DNA of 45,593 nucleotides from Lachnospiraceae bacterium (lineage in GTDB: Bacteria; Bacillota; Clostridia; Lachnospirales; Lachnospiraceae), in contig SVFM01000021.1 in NCBI GenBank assembly GCA_015056865.1, forward strand, positions 1 to 45,593, written 5' to 3'. A model generated the notes under the pieces. The model made no database searches and was not told where the DNA came from. It worked only from the letters and a program-made list of their open reading frames with translations. Of this stretch, positions 34,285 through 40,653 are shown one piece after another. The stretch's first letter is position 1. Every line of letters begins with the position of its first letter. The position numbers and the translations under genes are program-made.

Positions 34285-35694
34285 CTATCCAAGAGTAATG
34301 TCAAGCTTTGTACAAATATCGCTTATTACTTTGATAAGCTCTTCGTCTGTCAGGACGGTTACCCGTCCTCCGGCATATTCCTCATCCACCCAGACTTTTA
34401 CCTGCTTTACCAGTTCACTGGCCTTATCTACCTGTTTATCGCCCTTTAACTTATAATATGTATTGATCCAATGAGCAATCCCGGCCAGACCGGATGTGTT
34501 GGAAACTGCACAAAGCACCGGTCTGTTCAAGAACTTCTCTGTATCAAATATATTATAAATCTCCTCATTTTTCAAGAGCCCATCTGCATGAATTCCTGCT
34601 CTGGTCACATTAAAATTCTTCCCTACAAAAGGTGTTCTCTCAGGTATGGTGTATCCGATCTCTTTCTCGTAATACTCTGCCAGCTCTGTGATCACAGTGG
34701 TATCCATGCCATTTAAATGTCCCCGTAACTGAGCATACTCAAACACCATGGCCTCCAAAGGTGTGTTACCTGTTCTCTCGCCGATACCAAACAGAGAGGT
34801 GTTCACTCCGGAACAACCATAAAGCCATGCCGCTGTGGAATTTACAACCGCCTTGTAAAAATCATTGTGACCGTGCCACTCGATCAGCTCGTGGGGCACA
34901 CCTGCATGCACGTGCAACGCATAAATGATTCCGGGTACACTTCTGGGGATAACTGCACCGGGGAAGTTTACACCATATCCCATGGTATCGCAGGCACGTA
35001 CCTTGATAGGAATCTTGTATTCGTTCATCAACTTCATCAGTTCTAAGCAGAAAGGAACCACATAACCGTAAATATCCGCCCTGGTAATATCCTCCAGATG
35101 ACATCTGGGACTGATCCCTTCCTCCAAGCACTCTCTGATCACGCTAAGATAATGATCCATTGCCTGCTTTCTGGTCATCTTCAGTTTCATAAATATATGA
35201 TAATCAGAGCAACTTACAAGGATACCTGTTTCCTTCATGCCGATGTCTTTCACCAATTTAAAGTCTTCCTTGCTGGCGCGGATCCAGCTGGTGATCTCAG
35301 GAAATTGATATCCCCTCTCCATACACTTGTACACAGCATCCCTGTCCTTCTTACTATAAAGAAAGAACTCACTGGCCCGGATCATGCCGTTGGGACCACC
35401 CAGCTTATGCAGGTAATCATAGATCGTTACTATCTGCTCTGTGGTATAAGGTGCCCTGGACTGCTGCCCGTCACGAAATGTGGTATCTGTGATCCAGATA
35501 TCCTTAGGCATATTGTGAGGCACTACCCTATCGTTAAAAGGAAGCTTGGGAACTTCCGAATAAGGAAACATATTCCGGAAAACGTTTGGCTTTTCCACAT
35601 CATCCAAAATATACATATGCTCCTCGATCTCTAAAAGATTGTTCCTCTCGTTCATTGTAACCGGCCGATTCTGAAATGCTGTGTTGTCTCTCAT
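34285..35694 (-). CDS. Re-citrate synthase (2-isopropylmalate/homocitrate synthase family)
   Basis: A 469-residue enzyme of the HMGL-like/isopropylmalate synthase superfamily. Motifs include the metal-binding WITDTTFRDGQQSRAPYT near residues 65-85, SCSDYHIFMKLKMTRKQA, RCHLEDITRAD, IEWHGHNDFYKA (metal histidines) and LFGIGERTGNTPLEA. These match the Re-face citrate synthase known from Clostridium kluyveri, rather than leucine-pathway isopropylmalate synthase. Coupling with isocitrate dehydrogenase supports citrate formation for glutamate supply. No leuBCD genes are near. The gene heads the operon. The first ATG is used because AAAGG lies ahead. Confidence 0.85.
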   Translation of the reverse strand: MRDNTAFQNRPVTMNERNNLLEIEEHMYILDDVEKPNVFRNMFPYSEVPKLPFNDRVVPHNMPKDIWITDTTFRDGQQSRAPYTTEQIVTIYDYLHKLGGPNGMIRASEFFLYSKKDRDAVYKCMERGYQFPEITSWIRASKEDFKLVKDIGMKETGILVSCSDYHIFMKLKMTRKQAMDHYLSVIRECLEEGISPRCHLEDITRADIYGYVVPFCLELMKLMNEYKIPIKVRACDTMGYGVNFPGAVIPRSVPGIIYALHVHAGVPHELIEWHGHNDFYKAVVNSTAAWLYGCSGVNTSLFGIGERTGNTPLEAMVFEYAQLRGHLNGMDTTVITELAEYYEKEIGYTIPERTPFVGKNFNVTRAGIHADGLLKNEEIYNIFDTEKFLNRPVLCAVSNTSGLAGIAHWINTYYKLKGDKQVDKASELVKQVKVWVDEEYAGGRVTVLTDEELIKVISDICTKLDITLG

Positions 35695-35724
35695 GTCTCT
35701 TACATACCTTTCTTCTTTTATTCC

Positions 35725-35738
35725 GGATAATATTATCC
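35725..35738. repeat. Perfect 14-bp palindrome in the citrate synthase leader
   Basis: GGATAATATTATCC lies between the promoter and the start codon of the citrate synthase gene, about 30 bases upstream of the ATG. It could be a second operator site or a small dyad in the leader RNA. Confidence 0.6.
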
Positions 35739-35756
35739 AATTATTTCATTATTCTT

Positions 35757-35790
35757 GTATGATTGTATACAATTATACCCTTCGTGTCAA
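35757..35790 (-). promoter_or_regulatory. Citrate synthase operon promoter with GntR-like operator
   Basis: On the minus strand TTGACA (35790-35785), 17 bases, TACAAT (35767-35762). The -10 lies in ATTGTATACAAT (35762-35773), a perfect palindrome that is extended to an imperfect 22-base dyad over 35757-35778. TTGTATACAA-like sites are typical of FadR-subfamily GntR regulators, one of which is the second gene of this operon. Confidence 0.8.
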
Positions 35791-35848
35791 TATGCAGATC
35801 GCTACTTTTTTATAAATTAGCAAAATATTCTACAACACAATAACCAAA

Positions 35849-36844
35849 TCATTCCATCAGCCTACCTATATTGACCATTCCATACCCCTGTTTATACCAT
35901 GGTTCTCCCAAATCTGTCGCACTGTACAGAAGCCTTTTTCTGGCCATGTCGTTATCACACTCCAAATGTGCAGACAAATAAAGTGCCAAGGCTCCGGAGA
36001 CAATAGGTGTTGCCATGGAAGTTCCGCTCTTTTTGATATAAGCATTGATATATCTTCCCTTACGGCGGGTACATGCAGCATTGCAGGACATGATCTCCGT
36101 CCCGGGAGCCACCAGATCCGGTTTGCGCAGGCTGGACCTGATGCTGCCTCTTCCGGAATAGGTTTCACATCGGCCCGGCTTATCTTTAAAATACTCCCCG
36201 TCATGGCATCCCACCGTGATCACCCTTGCCCCTCTTCCAATGGGGGACAACGTATCCTGCTCCGGCCCTCTGTGTCCGGCTGCACATACCACTAAAATCC
36301 CGGCATCCCAAGCATTTCCAAGCCATTTTATCAAGGATTCCTGTCGGGTTTTATCCTGTATCTCACCAACCCCGATAGATACGTTTAAAATTCGAATCTG
36401 ATAGGCCTTTCTTTTCTCTATGATCCACTTGATCCCTTCTATCATATTCTCAATATTGCCATTCCCTTCATGATCCAACACTTTTCCTACCACCAGCTTG
36501 GTGCCGGGTGCGATTCCCCGATATCTGCCATTTGACAGGGTACCGTTTCCGCAAGCTATTCCACACACATGGGTCCCATGTCCGCTGTCATCATATGCTT
36601 GCTGTCTTTGATTTACAAAATCTTTGAACGCTAAAATATTTGTAGCAAGATCAGGATGTGGCGCCACGCCGGTATCCAGCACTCCTATGCTGCATCCCAT
36701 GTTCTGTCCTGACACAAGCCTATTGATTCCCTCACAACCGATTTGCTGCCTTACCCTAAACATAAAACGCCCTGTTTTCTTGATATCACTATCATGGTAT
36801 GCCGGGACTTTACAAAATGTTTTTTTATTTTTTGTGCCTTTCAT
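35849..36844 (-). CDS. Subtilase (S8) with His at the oxyanion-hole position
   Basis: A serine peptidase-like protein of about 331 residues without a signal peptide. The triad motifs are present: Asp in GVLDTGVAPHPDL (about 57), His in DDSGHGTHVCG (about 89) and Ser in SGTSMATPIVSG (about 276). The segment that normally carries the oxyanion-hole asparagine (AAGN) reads VVCAAGHRGP, so histidine replaces it (about residue 191). The rest looks like intracellular or AprX-type subtilases. Start is uncertain: the ATG at 36844 has a weak AAGG ahead, an alternative ATG at 36868 has none. It diverges from the cysteine-rich gene. Confidence 0.82.
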   Translation of the reverse strand: MKGTKNKKTFCKVPAYHDSDIKKTGRFMFRVRQQIGCEGINRLVSGQNMGCSIGVLDTGVAPHPDLATNILAFKDFVNQRQQAYDDSGHGTHVCGIACGNGTLSNGRYRGIAPGTKLVVGKVLDHEGNGNIENMIEGIKWIIEKRKAYQIRILNVSIGVGEIQDKTRQESLIKWLGNAWDAGILVVCAAGHRGPEQDTLSPIGRGARVITVGCHDGEYFKDKPGRCETYSGRGSIRSSLRKPDLVAPGTEIMSCNAACTRRKGRYINAYIKKSGTSMATPIVSGALALYLSAHLECDNDMARKRLLYSATDLGEPWYKQGYGMVNIGRLME

Positions 36845-36851
36845 AGAAACC

Positions 36852-36880
36852 TTGACATGCCATACCACATAAGATAAAGC
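36852..36880 (+). promoter_or_regulatory. Candidate promoter of the cysteine-rich gene
   Basis: TTGACA at 36852-36857 is perfect. The best -10 in reach (GATAAA or TAAAGC, 36873-36880) is poor, so the site may use a different sigma factor or an activator. It overlaps the start of the divergent subtilase gene. Confidence 0.35.
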
Positions 36881-36906
36881 ATAACAAATCTTGGAGGCAA
36901 ATTAAA

Positions 36907-37176
36907 ATGAGTGATTTGACTGCAAACAACTGTGGCTGCAATTCTGTTGCCAACAACTCCTGCGGCTGTGGCTGCGGAAACAACTTTATCTGGATCATCC
37001 TGCTGCTCTTCTGCTGTGGCGGTAACAACAACGACTGTGGCTGCGGCGGCATTCTGGGTGGCAACAATGGCTGTGGTTGTGGAAACAACAGCTGCGAATG
37101 GCTGATCTGGATCCTGCTGATCTCCTGCTTCTGCGGCAACAACAACGGCAACAATGGCTGTGGCTGCGGATGCTAA
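36907..37176 (+). CDS. Chorion-like high-cysteine small protein with internal duplication
   Basis: An 89-residue protein with 17 cysteines and many Gly and Asn residues, resembling proteins annotated in Clostridia as chorion class high-cysteine HCB protein 13. It has two similar halves: CGCGNNFIWIILLLFCCGGNNN and a second CGCGNNSCEWLIWILLISCFCGNNNG block, each with a hydrophobic run between cysteine-glycine clusters. TTGGAGG precedes the ATG with good spacing. The hydrophobic runs could insert in membranes or pack as a crosslinked coat. A spore coat or surface role is plausible but not shown. Confidence 0.8.
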   Translation: MSDLTANNCGCNSVANNSCGCGCGNNFIWIILLLFCCGGNNNDCGCGGILGGNNGCGCGNNSCEWLIWILLISCFCGNNNGNNGCGCGC

Positions 37177-37237
37177 TCCATCTTTCGGCATAGACCTTCA
37201 TTGGTTTATGCTTCAAAAAACTCCGTAAGGAGTATCC

Positions 37238-37261
37238 CATAGGCTCCGCAAGGGGCCTATG
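37238..37261 (+). terminator. Hairpin after the cysteine-rich gene
   Basis: CATAGGC (37238-37244) pairs with GCCTATG (37255-37261). The following TTTGCG is only a short T run, so this is a weak terminator candidate before the next gene. Confidence 0.4.
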
Positions 37262-37341
37262 TTTGCGTAAGTATACTTTTTCATAATCTATCATATGATG
37301 AAAAAGGCGGATGCATCCTGCATCCCGGAAAGGAAGCCGGA

Positions 37342-37785
37342 ATGAGTCTAAGCGAGCATGACAAAATATTGGCATTCGACACTCTGTTCACGACCAATCA
37401 TATTCAAATGCTGAAAATTATCATGCCTCTTTTTGATGTACCCGCACAGAGACATATGGCCGTGTATATCAAATACATGGAGCTGCAATACACTATATCT
37501 TACCTAAAAAAATATTCCTTTCCCGTATTTCCTAAATCTACCGACCCGCACTGTGTCTGCAAGGAGATTTTGCCCTACTGCTCCTGCGAAGAAAAAAAGA
37601 AGGTGGAGCAAATGGAACAATTATTTTCTTCCATGGAAAATTACCGTGAAATGATGGAAATGTTCAATATGATGAAAGAAATGTTCCCGGAAGGAGAAGG
37701 CGGAGGGATAAACCCGGATATGCTGTCCGGCCTTTTCGGCGGTGACAGTGCACAGATGTTTGAAATGTTTCAAAATATAAAATAA
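37342..37785 (+). CDS. Conserved-looking small protein of unknown function
   Basis: A 147-residue acidic protein with no membrane segment. The N-terminal half is helical (DKILAFDTLFTTNHIQMLKII), the middle has a cysteine cluster HCVCKEILPYCSCEEKKK, and the C-terminal half is rich in methionine and glutamate (MMEMFNMMKEMF), ending in a glycine-rich segment. AAAGGAAG precedes the ATG. It is followed by another small gene after 12 bases. I do not recognise the family. Confidence 0.7.
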   Translation: MSLSEHDKILAFDTLFTTNHIQMLKIIMPLFDVPAQRHMAVYIKYMELQYTISYLKKYSFPVFPKSTDPHCVCKEILPYCSCEEKKKVEQMEQLFSSMENYREMMEMFNMMKEMFPEGEGGGINPDMLSGLFGGDSAQMFEMFQNIK

Positions 37786-37797
37786 AGGAGACGTTCT

Positions 37798-38079
37798 ATG
37801 TCAAAACATGCAAAATGGATGGAGGATGAATCAGTCGCCCATATTCCTCAGGAAAAACTGGAATTCCTTGGTGACCTGGTAGATGGAGGCCACGGAAAAT
37901 CCCAAAAAGAAATGATGATGTATATGATGTCTGTAATGAAAAAAGCAAAGGCAAAAGGTCTCTCTTTTACCCCGATGGAAATCCAGACCATTATCGCTGC
38001 CATCAAAAAATACAGTTCCCCGGAAGAACAGGCGAAGATGGAAGAAATCATGAAAAAAGCAGGACATCATGGAATATAA
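37798..38079 (+). CDS. Small basic-acidic helical protein of unknown function
   Basis: A 93-residue protein beginning MSKHAKWMEDESVAHIPQEKLEFLGDLVDGG and ending in a lysine/methionine-rich helix. It has repeated Met-Met pairs like its upstream neighbour. AAAGGAG precedes the ATG. The two small genes appear to form an operon downstream of the cysteine-rich gene, and no function can be read from the sequence. Confidence 0.72.
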   Translation: MSKHAKWMEDESVAHIPQEKLEFLGDLVDGGHGKSQKEMMMYMMSVMKKAKAKGLSFTPMEIQTIIAAIKKYSSPEEQAKMEEIMKKAGHHGI

Positions 38080-38084
38080 CATTA

Positions 38085-38113
38085 AAACCCTTGAGGAAAA
38101 TCTCCCCAAGGGT
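38085..38113 (-). terminator. Convergent terminator between the small genes and leuS
   Basis: AAACCCTTGAGGA (38085-38097) pairs with TCCCCAAGGGTTT (38101-38113), one mismatch. On the minus strand the stem is followed by TTAATGTT, so it serves leuS; on the plus strand it follows the small gene's stop by six bases and may work both ways. Confidence 0.8.
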
Positions 38114-38120
38114 TTCTGCT

Positions 38121-40538
38121 TTACGGTTTCACCACAATATTTACAATTCTGCCCGGAACGTAAATCTCTTTCACCACAGTTCCTGACAACTTGTCGCCCA
38201 AAGTCTCTTTTGCCTTGGTGATAACCACATCCTTCTCCTCATCCTTGGCGATCATCAGCTGAGCTCTGATCTTGCCGTTGATCTGCACCGCGATCTCAAT
38301 GGTGTTTTCCACGGTCTTAGCCTCGTCATATTCCGGCCATTTTTCGTATGCAATCGTATGATCATGACCGAGACACTGCCATAATTCTTCGCCTACAAAA
38401 GGACAGATACAGGAAAACATCTTTACAAAGCCCTCTGCATATTCCTTGGGACAAGTACCTATCTTATAGAGATGATTGATAAAGATCATCATCTGGCTTA
38501 TGGCTGTGTTAAAACCAAGCACCTCAAAATCATTTGTAACTTTTTTCACAGTCTGATGATAAACCTTGGTAATCTCATCTTTATTTGCATCGGAAATGTT
38601 TTCCTGGTTGGTAAGGAAGTTCCACACTCTTACAATAAATCTTCTTGCCCCCTCTACGCCGTTGGGATTCCAGGGCTTGGACACCTCAATCGGTCCCATA
38701 AACATTTCATAAAGCCTCAGCGTGTCGGCACCGTAATCCCTTACGATATCACTGGGATTGATGACAAATTCAGGGAATCTCTTACCCATTTTAATGCCGT
38801 TCGCTCCCAGGATCATGCCCTGATGAACCAGCTTTTTGAACGGCTCTTTTACAGGAGACAGGCCCTTGTCGTAAAGGTATCTGTTCCAGATTCTGGAATA
38901 CATCAGATGTCCCACCGCATGCTCCGGTCCACCCACATAAAGATCAACAGGCATCCAATGCTTCAAAAGCTCCTGATTGGCAAATTCTTTGTCGTTATCC
39001 GGATCAATATATCTGAGGAAATACCAGCTGGAGCCAGCACTTCCGGGCATTGTGGAGGTTTCTCTCTTTCCCACAACACCATTGTGATTGTATGCTTTCC
39101 ATTCTGTGGCATTTTCCAAAGGTGCTTTTCCGCCTTTTCCCTTGTAATCTTCCAACTCAGGAAGCACCAAAGGAAGTTCCTCGTCAGCAAGAACATGAAT
39201 GCTCCCGTCTTCTAAATAAACAACGGGAACAGGCTCTCCCCAGTATCTCTGTCTTGCAAAAATCCACTCACGGAAATGATAATTTACTTTTCTTCTTGCT
39301 ATACCCATTGCCTCAAGTTTCCGGGTAATCGCTTCTTTTGCTTCTTCTACCGTAAGGCCGGTAAACTCTTCGGAATTGATCAGTTTGCAGCCTTTGCCGA
39401 GATAATCGCCTTTTTCAAAAGCACATTCGCTTACATCTCTCCCATCTATTACCTGAATCATGGGAATATGATGTACAGTGGCGTATTCAAAGTCTCTCTG
39501 GTCATGGGAAGGAACCGCCATAACTGCACCCGTACCATAACTTGCCAGTACGAAGTCGCCGATAAATACAGGAACCTCTTTACCGTTAACAGGATTCACT
39601 GCATAGATACCCTCCAGCACACATCCGGACTTTGTCTTATTTAACTCTGTGCGATCCATATCATTTTTCTTAAGAGTTTCTGCGATGTAAGCTTCCACTT
39701 CTTCCTTATTTTTGATTCTGGGCATCAGGTCTTTTACAAGTTGTCCGTCGGGAGCGAGCACCATAAATGTGATACCGTAGATCGTCTCAATACAAGTGGT
39801 ATAAATAGAGAACTGTCCGCCGCCCACAATGTTAAAATCAACTTCCACGCCGGTTGATCTGCCAATCCAGTGTCTCTGGATATCCTTTGTAGACTCAGGC
39901 CAGTCAATCTCTTCCAAACCTTCCAGAAGCTTTTCCGCGAAAGCCACCTGATCAATAACCCACTGCTTCATATTTTTGCGAACAACAGGATAACCGCCGC
40001 GCTCTGACTTGCCGTCAATCACTTCATCATTGGACAAAACGGTACCCAGCTCTTCACACCAGTTAACCGGCATATCAACCAATTTTGCATAACCGTCCAG
40101 ATAGAGCTGCTTAAAAATCCACTGTGTCCATTTATAATATTTAGGATCACTGGTTGCAATTACCTTGGACCAGTCATAGTCGAAACCAAGGCCTTTGAGC
40201 TGCTCAGAAAATACGTCAATATTTTTTTCTGTAAATCCGTTGGGATGATTACCTGTAGTTACCGCATACTGCTCTGCCGGAAGACCAAAGGAGTCGTAGC
40301 CCATGGGATGAAGTACATTATAGCCCTGCATTCTCTTCATTCTGGACATAATGTCTGTTGCGGTGTACCCTTCCGGATGACCTGCATGAAGACCTACGCC
40401 TGAAGGATAGGGAAACATATCAAGGGCATAGTATTTCGGTTTCGAAAAATCCCATACATCTGTCTTGAAAGTGTTATTTTCTTCCCAATACTTTCTCCAT
40501 TTTGCTTCCACTTCTCTGTGGTTATAAACTTCTGCCAT
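38121..40538 (-). CDS. leuS: Leucyl-tRNA synthetase
   Basis: This 805-residue class I synthetase charges tRNA-Leu. The HIGH-type motif is in MFPYPSGVGLHAGHPEGYTATD. The KMSKS-type loop reads GIKMGKRFPEFV. The inserted editing domain is about residues 220-390 and contains the conserved threonine-rich/aspartate region. The C-terminal anticodon-binding domain ends in IYVPGRIVNIVVKP. AGAGAGGAAAAG precedes the ATG. No T-box leader is visible upstream; the 115-base gap instead holds a dyad with a promoter inside it. Confidence 0.97.
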   Translation of the reverse strand: MAEVYNHREVEAKWRKYWEENNTFKTDVWDFSKPKYYALDMFPYPSGVGLHAGHPEGYTATDIMSRMKRMQGYNVLHPMGYDSFGLPAEQYAVTTGNHPNGFTEKNIDVFSEQLKGLGFDYDWSKVIATSDPKYYKWTQWIFKQLYLDGYAKLVDMPVNWCEELGTVLSNDEVIDGKSERGGYPVVRKNMKQWVIDQVAFAEKLLEGLEEIDWPESTKDIQRHWIGRSTGVEVDFNIVGGGQFSIYTTCIETIYGITFMVLAPDGQLVKDLMPRIKNKEEVEAYIAETLKKNDMDRTELNKTKSGCVLEGIYAVNPVNGKEVPVFIGDFVLASYGTGAVMAVPSHDQRDFEYATVHHIPMIQVIDGRDVSECAFEKGDYLGKGCKLINSEEFTGLTVEEAKEAITRKLEAMGIARRKVNYHFREWIFARQRYWGEPVPVVYLEDGSIHVLADEELPLVLPELEDYKGKGGKAPLENATEWKAYNHNGVVGKRETSTMPGSAGSSWYFLRYIDPDNDKEFANQELLKHWMPVDLYVGGPEHAVGHLMYSRIWNRYLYDKGLSPVKEPFKKLVHQGMILGANGIKMGKRFPEFVINPSDIVRDYGADTLRLYEMFMGPIEVSKPWNPNGVEGARRFIVRVWNFLTNQENISDANKDEITKVYHQTVKKVTNDFEVLGFNTAISQMMIFINHLYKIGTCPKEYAEGFVKMFSCICPFVGEELWQCLGHDHTIAYEKWPEYDEAKTVENTIEIAVQINGKIRAQLMIAKDEEKDVVITKAKETLGDKLSGTVVKEIYVPGRIVNIVVKP

Positions 40539-40586
40539 GTCTTTTCCTCTCTTTTCTATGGAATGTTTTACAATTCCCTATAAAAT

Positions 40587-40614
40587 GACTAGCCTTTATT
40601 GTAAAAGGCTAGTC
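40587..40614 (-). terminator. 11-bp dyad after the EF-G-like gene, overlapping the leuS promoter
   Basis: GACTAGCCTTT (40587-40597) and AAAGGCTAGTC (40604-40614) pair perfectly around a 6-base loop. It lies 40 bases past the EF-G-like stop on the minus strand, where ATTTTATAGGG follows, so it may be that gene's terminator. The loop is also the -10 of the next promoter. Confidence 0.6.
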
Positions 40615-40626
40615 ACCAAATGTCAA
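40598..40626 (-). promoter_or_regulatory. leuS promoter with -10 in a hairpin loop
   Basis: On the minus strand TTGACA (40626-40621), 17 bases, TACAAT (40603-40598). The -10 is exactly the loop of the 11-bp dyad. The leader to the leuS ATG is about 50 bases. Confidence 0.7.
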
Positions 40627-40653
40627 GTATAACATGCCATACGCATGCTCTGC

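Noticed and set aside
34285..35694. Leucine-pathway 2-isopropylmalate synthase
   Set aside because: No leuBCD neighbours, no C-terminal LeuA regulatory domain, and pairing with isocitrate dehydrogenase favour Re-citrate synthase.
36825..37375. Several minus-strand open frames opposite the cysteine-rich gene
   Set aside because: They arise from the repetitive GC-rich Cys-Gly-Asn codons read backwards, giving low-complexity Ala/Val, Pro/Gln or Arg/Ser/Cys strings. None has a proper start site.
40539..40653. T-box leader for leuS
   Set aside because: The gap is too short and has no T-box sequence or specifier stem; it is better explained by a dyad and a promoter.
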